Shown: in pieces, positions 52,038-60,561 of the stretch | Numbering within the stretch: position 1 is the stretch's first letter | Layout of the letters: each line of letters begins with the position of its first letter | Source: Pseudoduganella violacea | Lineage (GTDB): Bacteria > Pseudomonadota > Gammaproteobacteria > Burkholderiales > Burkholderiaceae_D | Direction: 5' to 3' | Assembly (NCBI RefSeq): GCF_014191875.1 | Contig: NZ_JACHXD010000011.1 | Coordinates: 124,001-188,000 of the forward strand | Length of the DNA stretch: 64,000 nucleotides | Notes under the pieces: model-generated | The model's input: only the letters and a program-made list of their open reading frames with translations | The model's database searches: none | What the model was told of the DNA's origin: nothing | Position numbers and translations under genes: made by a program

Positions 52038-52895
52038 TTACTGCAGCAGGGACATGACCATCGAGGACATGCTGTTGCTTTGTTTCAGCATGGCGGTACC
52101 AGCTTGCAGCAGCATCTGGGCCGACGTCATTTTCGAGCTTTCGGTCGCGAAGTCCACGTCCATGATACGGCCGGTAGCGGCCTTGGTGTTGGTGGAGATG
52201 TTGGCCAAGTTGCTGTTCACGTGGTCCAGACGGTTGGCGGTTGCACCCAGGGAGGACTGCACTTTGCCCACGGAAGCGATGGCCGTTTCCAGTTTGGTGA
52301 TGGTGCCGTTGGCGGCGGTGCCGGTGGCGATTTCGGTGCCGGTGGCGGCGCCGGTGTAGTTGGCGGTGGCGGCGCTGACGTCGGTGACGATCTGGCTCAT
52401 GTCGGTGGTCAGGTTGATCGCCATGGTTTCGCTGGCGGCTGCACCGATCTGGAAGGTCATCGAGCTGGCGATGGTACCGCCCACCAGCAGTTTGGAGCCA
52501 CCGAAGGTGGTGTTTTTCAGCACGTTGCCCAGTTCTTGGCCCAGCGCGTCGAATTCGGACTGCATGGCGCTCTTGTCGGCGGTGGTCGAGGAGGCGTCAG
52601 CGGCCTGGGTGGCCAGATCCTTCATGCGCACCAGCATATTGGTCACTTCGTTGAAAGCGCCTTCAGCGGTTTGCAGCATCGAGGTGCTGTTCTGGGTATT
52701 TTGCATCGCCACGGACATGCCGCTGGTCTGAGCTTTCAGACGGGTTGCGATCTGCAGGCCAGCAGCGTCGTCCATTGCCGAGTTCACGCGGAAACCGGTG
52801 CTCAGGCGGGTCATCGAGGTCGACAGGGTAGCCTGGGTTTTGGAGATCGAGTTTTGTGCCGACAGGGCAGCGTTGTTGGTGTGAAGGCTCAGCAT
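52038..52895 (-). CDS. lafA: Flagellin (LafA-type, short)
   Basis: A 285-residue flagellin. The conserved N-terminus (MLSLHTNNAALSAQNSISKT, STSMTRLSTGFRVNSAMDDA, AAGLQIATRLKAQ) and C-terminus (RIMDVDFATESSKMTSAQML, AGTAMLKQSNSMSSMVMSLL) form D0/D1. The centre is only ~100 residues, Ser/Thr/Ala-rich, so any outer domain is minimal; these Ser/Thr are possible glycan sites. Strong ribosome site (AGGAG). The 133 bp upstream contain AT-rich A-tracts, but no clear sigma-28 promoter. Placed beside a glycosylation gene set and not beside fliD as in many lateral loci. Confidence 0.96.
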   Translation of the reverse strand: MLSLHTNNAALSAQNSISKTQATLSTSMTRLSTGFRVNSAMDDAAGLQIATRLKAQTSGMSVAMQNTQNSTSMLQTAEGAFNEVTNMLVRMKDLATQAADASSTTADKSAMQSEFDALGQELGNVLKNTTFGGSKLLVGGTIASSMTFQIGAAASETMAINLTTDMSQIVTDVSAATANYTGAATGTEIATGTAANGTITKLETAIASVGKVQSSLGATANRLDHVNSNLANISTNTKAATGRIMDVDFATESSKMTSAQMLLQAGTAMLKQSNSMSSMVMSLLQ

Positions 52896-53028
52896 TTGTA
52901 ACTCCTGTTAGTGTGGGTTCGGTTCGGAGCCGCAGGTTCTTGCGCTCTCAAAAGTACAAGACGACCGCCCGCGCCCGCTTATTAAATTCTTTGTGGAAAT
53001 TTTTTGAAATTTTTTGCGCCACCGGTTT

Positions 53029-54114
53029 TCATTGCAATTGTATAAATAGGGCGCCGCCCATCACGAAAGCGGCGGCGACGCGCGCGGCGTGCGCGGCCAG
53101 CCAGGCGTCGCCGGCCTGGCGCGGGCCGTCGCCGAAGGGCCAGCGGTAATCGTCAAGGATGAGCCAGCCGCCCGGGGCCAGGTAGCCGGTCCAGGCCGCG
53201 ACGTCGGCGGCCACGGCCGGGGCGCTATGGTTGCCGTCGATATGCAGCAGGGCGATGCGGCCGCCGTAGTCGGTGCGGCCGAACGCCGCGCTGGTGACCG
53301 TGCGCTGCTGCCGGTACCGGGCAGCGGCCTCGACCGAGGGCAGGCGCAGATAATTGAGGTCGCCGGCGGCGTACGGCAGCAGGTGGGCTTCGAAGGCGCG
53401 CAGCATTTCCGCGTAATCGTAGTGCGGCAGGCAGGCGTCGACCAGGCCGCCCGCGTCATGCTGGACGGCGGCGCTGCCGGACCAGGGGTCAACGCACAGG
53501 GTGGGGCCGATGCCGTACAGGCGGGCCAGACGGTTCAGCACGAAGGCGGACTTGCCGTAGGCGCTGCCGATCTCCACCACATCGCCGGCCACGGCGTGGC
53601 GGGCGATACTGGCCAGAGCGGCAATCTTGTCGTTGTCGCACATGCCGGGAATGGCATGGGCGTGGCGGAACAGCGCCACCAGTTCGCCGCGCGCCAGCGC
53701 GGGCCGGGCGGCCACGCTCGACGCCAGCTCGGGCGGCAAATGGGCGCAGCGGTCGGCCTGGACTTGCGCGGCATGGAAGGGCGCCAGCTCTTCCGCCAGA
53801 GGCCAGGGATTGAGCAGCGGCACCGGCAGCGCGCCTTCCTGCGCCAGACGCTGCAGCGCGCTCCAGACCACCGGATGGGGGGTGAAGATGCCGCCCACGC
53901 CGTGGGCCTGGATCTGGGCGCGCAGCGCGGCGGCGAATTGCGGCTCGTGGATATAGGGCAGGTGCAACCAGGCCGGGTAGTGCGCCTGGGCCGTGTCGTA
54001 GGCCAGCGAGGAGGCGCCGATGGCCGCCAGGCCATGGCGCCGGCAATGCTCGAGGTAGGCGAGGGCGCGCGGCATCCCTGCCGGAAAGATCAAGACGGGC
54101 GCGGAGGGGGACAT
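53029..54114 (-). CDS. SAM-dependent methyltransferase with N-terminal pre-ATP-grasp-like region
   Basis: A 361-residue protein, nearest gene to flagellin in the glycosylation run. N-terminal ~100 residues (VLIFPAGMPRALAYLEHCRR, GLAAIGASSLAYDTAQAHYP) look like the Rossmann-type leader seen before ATP-grasp folds, but no ATP-grasp core follows. From about 165 the class I methyltransferase fold appears: VAGDVVEIGSAYGKSAFVLN (motif I), LCVDPWSGSAAV and IALLHIDGNHSAPAVAADVA, with LAPGGWLILDDYRWPF (Methyltransf_24 style). A sugar O-methyltransferase is plausible; the target is not shown by sequence. Confidence 0.75.
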   Translation of the reverse strand: MSPSAPVLIFPAGMPRALAYLEHCRRHGLAAIGASSLAYDTAQAHYPAWLHLPYIHEPQFAAALRAQIQAHGVGGIFTPHPVVWSALQRLAQEGALPVPLLNPWPLAEELAPFHAAQVQADRCAHLPPELASSVAARPALARGELVALFRHAHAIPGMCDNDKIAALASIARHAVAGDVVEIGSAYGKSAFVLNRLARLYGIGPTLCVDPWSGSAAVQHDAGGLVDACLPHYDYAEMLRAFEAHLLPYAAGDLNYLRLPSVEAAARYRQQRTVTSAAFGRTDYGGRIALLHIDGNHSAPAVAADVAAWTGYLAPGGWLILDDYRWPFGDGPRQAGDAWLAAHAARVAAAFVMGGALFIQLQ

Positions 54115-54129
54115 GGGCCGGCTCCCTGC

Positions 54130-55251
54130 TCAGGGGCGTTGAATCAGCTCGACAATACTGTCCACCTGCGCGTCCTGCAAGTCGGGGAAGATCGGCAGGC
54201 AGATCACCTGGCTGGACACCGCGCTGGCCACCGGCAGGCGCGCGCGCGCGGCCGACGGCATGCCGCGGTACATGGGGAAGTCGCTGATGAGCGGGAAGAA
54301 ATAGCGGCGCGCATGGATGCCGGCCTCGCGCAGCCGCTGATACAGGGCGTCGCGGCTGTGCGGATAGTCGGGGCCGACGAGGATGGGGAAGTAGGCATGG
54401 TTCGGCTGCGTGGACGCGGCCGGGGCCGGGCAGCGGATGCCGGCCACGTCCTGCAGGCCGGCGCGGTAGCGCTGATCGATGCGCGCGCGCCGGGCCAGGG
54501 CGCCGTCGATGCCCTTCAGCTGCAGCAGGCCGAAGGCGGCCGACACCTCGTTCATCTTGCCGTTGATGCCCGGCGCCACCACCGTGACCTCATCGACGAA
54601 GCCGAAATTTTTCAGGTGGTCGATGTGGCGCTTCATCTTGGCGTCCTGGCAGATGATGGCGCCGCCTTCAAAGGTATTGAAGACCTTGGTGGCGTGGAAG
54701 CTCAGCACGGAAATGTCGCCGTGCTGCAGGACGCTTTCGCCGTGGTGGCGCACGCCGAAGGCATGGGCCGCGTCGTAAATGACTTTCAGGCCGTAATTGC
54801 TGGCGATTTCCTCGATGCGCTCGACATTGCAGGGCTGGCCGTAGCAGTGCACCGGCATGATGGCCGTGGTGTGCGGCGTGATCGCCGCCTCGATCTGGTC
54901 CGGGTCCAGGTTGAAGGTGTGCGGATCGATGTCGACGAAGACCGGGCGGATGCCGTTCCACAGCAGCGAATGGGCGGTGGCCACGAAGGAGTAGGGCGTG
55001 GTGATCACCTCGCCGGTGATGCGCAGCGACTGCAGCGCGGTAATCAGGGCCAGGGTGCCGTTGGCGAACAGCGAGATATGCGGCACGCCGAGGTAGTCGG
55101 CCAGCGCGCGCTCGAGCTGGGCGTGGAAGGGGCCGCAATTGGTGAGGAATTTGTTTTCCCAGATTTCCTCCAGATAGGGCAGGAACTCCTGCAGCGGCGG
55201 CAGGTAGGGCTGGGTCACATAGATGGGGGCGGGTTTTTTGTCGGAAGTCAT
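54130..55251 (-). CDS. DegT/DnrJ/EryC1 family sugar aminotransferase
   Basis: A 373-residue PLP-dependent aminotransferase that adds an amino group to a keto-deoxy nucleotide sugar. Seen: YLEEIWENKFLTNCGPFHAQ (start), HISLFANGTLALITALQSLR, PVHCYGQPCNVERIEEIASN, VIYDAAHAFGVRHHGESVL and the PLP-lysine region SFHATKVFNTFEGG with Lys189. Close in type to VioA/FdtB-like enzymes that make 4- or 3-amino-deoxyhexoses. With the neighbouring GNAT and WbqC genes this suggests an N-acylated amino sugar. The keto-sugar precursor enzymes are not in the window. Confidence 0.92.
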   Translation of the reverse strand: MTSDKKPAPIYVTQPYLPPLQEFLPYLEEIWENKFLTNCGPFHAQLERALADYLGVPHISLFANGTLALITALQSLRITGEVITTPYSFVATAHSLLWNGIRPVFVDIDPHTFNLDPDQIEAAITPHTTAIMPVHCYGQPCNVERIEEIASNYGLKVIYDAAHAFGVRHHGESVLQHGDISVLSFHATKVFNTFEGGAIICQDAKMKRHIDHLKNFGFVDEVTVVAPGINGKMNEVSAAFGLLQLKGIDGALARRARIDQRYRAGLQDVAGIRCPAPAASTQPNHAYFPILVGPDYPHSRDALYQRLREAGIHARRYFFPLISDFPMYRGMPSAARARLPVASAVSSQVICLPIFPDLQDAQVDSIVELIQRP

Positions 55252-55317
55252 TCTGGTCTGCGCGGGCGCCGGCCGGGGGCCGGCTCGCCCGCTCCTTTCA
55301 CGGATCGGTGGATGGAG

Positions 55318-58300
55318 TTACAGGTCGGAGGGCGGCGCGGCGGGATCGCCCTCGGTCGTCAGTTCCACTTCAAAAGTTTCGGGCGCCAGGCCGGCGCACC
55401 AGCGGTGCCACATGGCGCGGGCCGCGCCTTCCAGGCCGACGGCAATGACGCCGGGCTGGCCCAGGGCCGACGCCGCCAGCAACTGGCGCATGCGCGCGCG
55501 CAGGGACGCCAGCAAGTCCAGCTGGCCGGTAATGTAACGGCCTTTTTCCAGATACTCGTCGGCCGTGTGGGCAACGAAGGCCGCCAGGCCGAGCCGTTCC
55601 AGCACGGCGGCGCTGACCCGCGCCGGCATGGTGGCGCCGGCCAGCGTCAGCATCGGCACGCCCATCCACACGCCGTGCAGGGTGGTGGTGCCGCCCGTAT
55701 ACGGGAACGTGTCGAGCGCGATATCGACCTGGTGGTGCAGGCTGAGGTAGCCGCGCATATTGGTGCGCGGCTGGAAACTCAGGCGTTCGCGCGCGATGCC
55801 TTCGGCGGCGAAGCGGGCGATCAGCTCGTCATAGGAGGCGCCGGGCGTCATGCCGGCCAGCAGCAGGCGCGAGCTGGGCACGGCGCGCATCAGGCTGGAC
55901 CACAGCGCAATGGTCTGCGCATTGATCTTATTGGAGCGGTTAAAGCTGCCGAACGTGATGAAGCCGTTTTGCAGCGCCGGCAGCGCGTTGACCGGCGGCG
56001 CGTCGCCGGACGGCAGGAAGGGCGCGGAGGCCGGCATGTAGGCAAACGCTTCGGCGTACTGGCTGGCGAATGCGGCCGGCAGCAGGTAGCGGTCGGTCAG
56101 GAAGTAATCCATCGCATCCATGCCGGTGGTGCCCGGATAGCCGATCCAGGACGCTTGCAGCGGCGCCGGCTTGCGGGCAAAGGTCAGCAGGCGGTTGCGG
56201 CCGGTGTGGCCGGACAGGTCGATCAGGATGTCGATGCCGTCTTCCCGGATCAGCTCGGCCAGTTCCGCGTCGCTGAGCGGCGCCACGTCGCGCCAGTGGG
56301 GCAGGCAGGCTTGCAGGCGCTGGGTGGCGCTGTCGCGCACCGTATGGTTGTAATAGCCGTACAGGCTGACGCGCGGCGAGTGGACCAGACACTCGAGCAC
56401 CGGCAGAATGAAGTTCGCCACCGCATGCTGGTAAAAATCGCCCGACACGAAGCCGATGCGCAGCACGCGTTCCGGCTCGCGCGAATTGCCATGGGCGCGC
56501 CAGGCGCTGCGCAGCGGCGCTTCGAATTTCTCGGCAAAGCGGCGGTGCTCGGCGTACAGCTGGGCCGGTTCGATATCGCCCAGGTGCGACAGGCAGAACA
56601 GCATGCTGTTATGCACGCTGCAATAGTCGGGGTTGACCTGCAGCGCGTCCCGGCACACCTGGACCGCTTCGTCCAGCCGGCCCAGATTGCTCAGGGTGGA
56701 GGCCAGGTTCAGCGGCGCGTTGCTGAGGTCCGGTTGCAGCGCCAGCGCGCGGCGGAAGCTGTCGACGGCTTCGTGCGGGCGTTCCAGATGGTGCAGGCAG
56801 TTGCCCAGGTTGAGGTAGGCCAGCGCATAGTCCGGATCGCAGGCCACGGCCGCGCGCTGGCAGCGCTCCGCTTCCTGGTAGCGGCTCTGGCTTTGCAAGG
56901 CCACGCCCAGATTGCCATGGAACAGCGCATTGTCCGGCGCCAGCGCCAGCGCCTGGCGGTGGCAGGCTTCCGCCTCCTGGTTGCGTTTGGCGCCGTGGTA
57001 GGCCAAGCCCAGCATATTGTGCAGCGTGCCGTCCTCGGGCGCGAGCTCGGTGGCGCGCTGGAAACTGGCGATGGCTGCGTCATACTGCTGCAGCCGGTGC
57101 TGCACCTGGCCCAGCCAGTTGAGGGTGGGCACGGATTGCGGCGCCAGTGCGCTGGCCCGCAGCAGCAGGGGCAGGGCATCCTCGTGCTGCTGCAGTCCCA
57201 TCAAGGCGATGCCCAGCAGCATATGCGCCTCGGCGCTGTCCGGTTCCAGTGCCAGGATGCGGCGGTAATACGCGGCGGCCTGCTCCGTCTGCTCGAGATT
57301 GATGGCGCTGTCGCCGGCGGCGCGCAGCGCCGGCACATCGTCGGGCGCCAGCGCCAGCGCCCGTGCCAGCAGCGTGCCGGCTTCGGCCCAGCGCCCCAGC
57401 GCCTGCAGCGCCAGCGCCAGCTTGCACAGCAGATCGGCGCTGTCCGGTTCCAGCTGCAGGGCCGCCTGGTAGGCGGCCGCCGCTTGCGCCGGCTGGCCCA
57501 GTGCGCTCAGCGTGTCGCCCAGTTTGCGCCGGACCAGGCCATAGTCCGGCTGGATGGCCAGGGCGCGCTCAAAGCTGGCGGCGGCCTCGGGCAGGCGTCC
57601 GAGCGCGCACAAGGCGCTGCCCAGATTGCCATGGGCTTCGGCAAACTCCGGTTGCAGGCGCAGCGCGCTGGCATAACTGGCGATGGCCTGGTCGAACTGG
57701 CCGCGGCTTTGCCAGGCGTTGCCCAGGTTGCTATGCCCTTCGGCATCGTCGGGCGCGAGTTCCACGCATTTTTGCAGCGCCGCCAGTTCGTCCTTGTGCT
57801 GCAGTTGCAGGGCCGTGCCCAGCACGCCCCACAGCAGCGCCGATTCGGGCTGGCCGGCCAGCAGGGCGCGCGTGCGCGCTTCCAGCGCCGCATACTGGCC
57901 GCTCTGGTACAGCTGCGCGAGCTGCTGCAGCTGCGCCTCGGCCGAGTCCGCGGGCAGGGCGCCGGCGGCGGCGCGCGCCTGCGCCAGAATCTGTTGCGCC
58001 TGCGGCGTGTCGAGGCCGCGCTGCATGGCCGTTTCGATCAGTTCCCGCGCCGCCTGCGGCTGGCCGGCGTTCAGCAGGCCGTTCGCATAGGACAGCCAGA
58101 ACTGGCCCTCGTCGGGATTGATGCTCCAGGCGGCCTCGAAATAGGGCAGGGCGGCGCCATGCTCGCCCTGCTGCCCGTGCAGCAAGCCCAGATTATGGTT
58201 GGCCACGGCGTGGTAGGGGCGCACGGCCAGCAGGCGCTGGTAGTGTTCGGCGGCGGCGGCAAGCCGGCCGGCGCGATGTTCGGCCAGGGCCAGTTGCAGC

Positions 58301-58341
58301 GCGCCGTCGTCGGCCATGTCGGGGGAGGCTTCAGTGCTCAT
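55318..58341 (-). CDS. TPR-repeat O-GlcNAc-transferase-like glycosyltransferase (GT41)
   Basis: A 1007-residue cytosolic glycosyltransferase. Residues ~10-600 are about 16 tetratricopeptide repeats (such as AEAHGNLGSALCALGRLPEA and AYLNLGNCLHHLERPHEAVD). The C-terminal ~370 residues are the OGT/SPINDLY catalytic domain: RVLRIGFVSGDFYQHAVANF, LIDLSGHTGRNRLLTFARKP, QASWIGYPGTTGMDAMDYFL, ITFGSFNRSNKINAQTI and LDTFPYTGGTTTLHGVWMGV. These are UDP-sugar-binding and catalytic landmarks of family GT41. The TPR superhelix would hold the protein acceptor; given the neighbour, flagellin is the best guess. Confidence 0.93.
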   Translation of the reverse strand: MSTEASPDMADDGALQLALAEHRAGRLAAAAEHYQRLLAVRPYHAVANHNLGLLHGQQGEHGAALPYFEAAWSINPDEGQFWLSYANGLLNAGQPQAARELIETAMQRGLDTPQAQQILAQARAAAGALPADSAEAQLQQLAQLYQSGQYAALEARTRALLAGQPESALLWGVLGTALQLQHKDELAALQKCVELAPDDAEGHSNLGNAWQSRGQFDQAIASYASALRLQPEFAEAHGNLGSALCALGRLPEAAASFERALAIQPDYGLVRRKLGDTLSALGQPAQAAAAYQAALQLEPDSADLLCKLALALQALGRWAEAGTLLARALALAPDDVPALRAAGDSAINLEQTEQAAAYYRRILALEPDSAEAHMLLGIALMGLQQHEDALPLLLRASALAPQSVPTLNWLGQVQHRLQQYDAAIASFQRATELAPEDGTLHNMLGLAYHGAKRNQEAEACHRQALALAPDNALFHGNLGVALQSQSRYQEAERCQRAAVACDPDYALAYLNLGNCLHHLERPHEAVDSFRRALALQPDLSNAPLNLASTLSNLGRLDEAVQVCRDALQVNPDYCSVHNSMLFCLSHLGDIEPAQLYAEHRRFAEKFEAPLRSAWRAHGNSREPERVLRIGFVSGDFYQHAVANFILPVLECLVHSPRVSLYGYYNHTVRDSATQRLQACLPHWRDVAPLSDAELAELIREDGIDILIDLSGHTGRNRLLTFARKPAPLQASWIGYPGTTGMDAMDYFLTDRYLLPAAFASQYAEAFAYMPASAPFLPSGDAPPVNALPALQNGFITFGSFNRSNKINAQTIALWSSLMRAVPSSRLLLAGMTPGASYDELIARFAAEGIARERLSFQPRTNMRGYLSLHHQVDIALDTFPYTGGTTTLHGVWMGVPMLTLAGATMPARVSAAVLERLGLAAFVAHTADEYLEKGRYITGQLDLLASLRARMRQLLAASALGQPGVIAVGLEGAARAMWHRWCAGLAPETFEVELTTEGDPAAPPSDL

Positions 58342-58395
58342 GGAAAAGAGAAAAAGAGTGAAGGGGAGGCGGCGGCCGATCGTGTGACGCCGGGC

Positions 58396-59139
58396 TCAGG
58401 CGCCGGCTTCGCACATCAGGAAAATGCTGGCGCACAGGTCGGGATATTGCTGCCCCAGCTTATAGCAGCCGTCCAGGTATTCCTGGGAAATAATATCGGT
58501 CTGCAGCAAGCGGTCCCACTGGAAGTTCGCCAGCGCCTTGAAGAAGATGCCGGAGCGCACCACCACGCGCAAACCGGCCGCGCTGGCGTCGCGCTCCAGG
58601 GTGTCGCTGGTGTAGGTGCAGCGGTGGCCATGCTCGGCCTCGCCCGCCGTCACCGCGCTGTTGTGGCTGATCAGGCCCATCTTCACGGCGATCTGGCGCG
58701 AGGGCGCGTTGGCGTTCGGGCACACCAGGAAGAAGCGGCCGCCGGGCGCCAGCCATTCCGTGTTAATCCGGCGCAGCACCGCGACCGGATCGTCCAGATG
58801 CTCCAGCACATGGGTCAGCACGATATTGTCGTAGCGCCGCGGCAGGCTGACGTCCTCGAAGCGCGAGTGGATGATATCGACGCCGGCGCCGCATTTGCGG
58901 CGCGCCTCGGCAATGGCCGCGTCGGACGCTTCGACGCAGGTGATGTCGGCAAAGTGGCTTTGCAGACGGCGCGTCAGATCGCCTTTGAAGCTGCCCAGTT
59001 CCAGCAGGCTGCCCGGGCGGAAGAAGGGCTGAAACGACTGGATCATATACGGATGCATGACGTCGAAATCGAAGCCGTAGGCGTATTTGCGCTGCTCGAC
59101 ATCCTGCATTTCAAGGTTGTAGTCGCGTTCATTGCTCAT
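58396..59139 (-). CDS. Class I SAM-dependent methyltransferase
   Basis: A 247-residue methyltransferase (Methyltransf_11/23 type). Start at ATG 59139 is supported by GGAG six bases upstream; the ATG at 59151 lacks one. Motifs: LLELGSFKGDLTRRLQ (SAM motif I), ITCVEASDAAIAEARRKCG, NIVLTHVLEHLDDPVAVLRR and LAPGGRFFLVCPNANAPSRQ. It overlaps the GNAT gene by 11 bp, inside the glycan operon. Probably acts on the sugar or its nucleotide-linked form; acceptor unproven. Confidence 0.88.
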   Translation of the reverse strand: MSNERDYNLEMQDVEQRKYAYGFDFDVMHPYMIQSFQPFFRPGSLLELGSFKGDLTRRLQSHFADITCVEASDAAIAEARRKCGAGVDIIHSRFEDVSLPRRYDNIVLTHVLEHLDDPVAVLRRINTEWLAPGGRFFLVCPNANAPSRQIAVKMGLISHNSAVTAGEAEHGHRCTYTSDTLERDASAAGLRVVVRSGIFFKALANFQWDRLLQTDIISQEYLDGCYKLGQQYPDLCASIFLMCEAGA

Positions 59140-59599
59140 TGTGTGCTCCATTGCCGGGATGCCGGCTCATAAGAATGCTGTCCCCGGCCTGCTGGCGGGG
59201 ATGGAAACCGTGTTTGCGGTATAGGGCGAGGGCGGCGTGGTTGTCCCGCCCCACTTCCAGTTCGAGCCGCGCCAGGCCGGCGCCGGCCGCATAGGCCAGG
59301 CAATCGGCCAGCAGCCGCGAGGCGATGCCTTGCCCCGCCCAGGCGGGCAGCACGCTGACATTGCTGATGAAGCCGGGCTTGCCGTCCTGGCCGTCGCAGT
59401 AGGCGGCCACCAGGCCGATCAGCAGATCGCCGCGCCAAGCTTCGAAGCGCACCGCCTGCCGTCCCAGTTTGGCGGCATAGGCCGGCAGATCGACGCGCGA
59501 ACTGAGCGGCGGCTGAAACATCGGGTCGCACTCCTGCAGATGGCCGGCGATCTGTGCGGCGCTGCTCAGATTGCGGGCATAGCGGATGGCCGGGCTCAT
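59129..59599 (-). CDS. GNAT-family N-acetyltransferase
   Basis: A 156-residue acetyltransferase starting at MSPAIRYARN, whose ATG overlaps the stop of the first propeller gene (ATGA). Acetyl-CoA motif: FISNVSVLPAWAGQGIASRL (Q-x-x-G-x-A pattern) and ALALYRKHGFHPR at the end of the domain, typical of GNAT. In this operon it may acylate the amino group made by the DegT enzyme. An over-long in-frame extension to 60238 is a shadow of the upstream gene and was discarded. Confidence 0.88.
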   Translation of the reverse strand: MSPAIRYARNLSSAAQIAGHLQECDPMFQPPLSSRVDLPAYAAKLGRQAVRFEAWRGDLLIGLVAAYCDGQDGKPGFISNVSVLPAWAGQGIASRLLADCLAYAAGAGLARLELEVGRDNHAALALYRKHGFHPRQQAGDSILMSRHPGNGAHNEQ

Positions 59600-60558
59600 T
59601 TTTCCAGCACGGCCAGGCCAAAGCCGTCGCGGCCGAATTGGTTGCCGTTGTACAGCAGATAAGTCTGGCCGTCGCACTGGAAGACGTGCGGGTAGCACTG
59701 CATATCGCTGTCCCATTGCCCGGCGGCGCCGGGCGGCAGCGCCGGCGACAGGTCGTCCCGGACCCAGTGCGACAGGTCGTCCGACCAGGCATGGCCGATG
59801 CGGTAGCCGCGCGCGGCGTTCTGCCGGAAATCCGAGGATTGGCGGTAGCAGAAGAACATATGGTAGCGGCCGTCGATCTCGGTGACGGTCGGCAGCGCCT
59901 GGCTTTCGTCCGGCCCCAGCACGTCGGCGATGATCTGGCGCGCCTCGTCCTTGCGCCAGTTGATGCCGTCGTCCGACACGGCGTGGCCGATCTTGTAGGT
60001 GCGGTCGGGCGCCGCCGCCGCGTCGTAACGGCGCCAGCCGGTGCCGAAGATGTACCACATATGGAAGACGCCATCGATCACCTTGACGAAGCCGTCGCCC
60101 ACCAGGCAGGGTTCGTGCAGCGAGGGGCCGAGCACCGGGCCGCTGCCGTGGCGCGTAAAGGTGCGCCCGCCGTCGCGGCTGATGGCCAGGCCGATGGCGG
60201 TATCGACCGACACGGAAACGCGGCGGTTCCAGCCGCAAGTGTAGGCGTACACCAAGCCCGCGTGCGGCAGCACATTGATGGGGAAGATGCCGTGCTCGTC
60301 AAAGCAGCCCAATTCGCCCAAAGGCAGGACGGTCTGCTGCGACACGCCGATGACGTCGCGCAGGTTTTTGCGCATGTCGACGTAGGCGATATGGCTCAGG
60401 TACTTGCCGTTGGCGGGATCGACGGCCCGGGTGGAAAAATAGATGCGCACGAAATCGTCGCACACCAGCGCCTGCGGCGATTGCGCAAACTGGAGGCAGT
60501 GATTGGGCAGCTGGTGCTGGCCTGGATCGAAGATCTTGCCTAACTTGGTCCACTTCAT
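59596..60558 (-). CDS. Five-bladed beta-propeller glycosidase-like protein, copy 1
   Basis: A 320-residue protein of the GH32/43/68-like five-bladed propeller type, without a signal peptide. Repeated blades are seen: VRIYFSTRAVD, GFVKVIDGVFHMWYIFGTGW, HAVSDDGINWRKDEAR, EIDGRYHMFFCYRQ and HAWSDDLSHWVRDDLS. Asp residues at DDFVRIYFS and DESQALPTV occur at propeller-centre positions, but I cannot prove a catalytic set. A close relative follows head to tail. Putative cytosolic role in trimming or modifying the glycan; enzyme activity unknown. Confidence 0.75.
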   Translation of the reverse strand: MKWTKLGKIFDPGQHQLPNHCLQFAQSPQALVCDDFVRIYFSTRAVDPANGKYLSHIAYVDMRKNLRDVIGVSQQTVLPLGELGCFDEHGIFPINVLPHAGLVYAYTCGWNRRVSVSVDTAIGLAISRDGGRTFTRHGSGPVLGPSLHEPCLVGDGFVKVIDGVFHMWYIFGTGWRRYDAAAAPDRTYKIGHAVSDDGINWRKDEARQIIADVLGPDESQALPTVTEIDGRYHMFFCYRQSSDFRQNAARGYRIGHAWSDDLSHWVRDDLSPALPPGAAGQWDSDMQCYPHVFQCDGQTYLLYNGNQFGRDGFGLAVLEK

Positions 60559-60561
60559 CGT

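Noticed and set aside
52896..53028. Sigma-28 promoter for flagellin
   Set aside because: I looked for TAAA-N15-GCCGATAA on the minus strand and found only AT-rich A-tracts and a poor match. The promoter must exist but cannot be placed by eye.
53089..59172. A 2027-codon open frame on the plus strand opposite the methyltransferase/DegT/OGT/methyltransferase genes
   Set aside because: It spans four well-recognised genes on the other strand, has Gln/Ala/Arg-rich low-complexity translation and no family signal. Such antisense frames are a by-product of high-GC codon usage.
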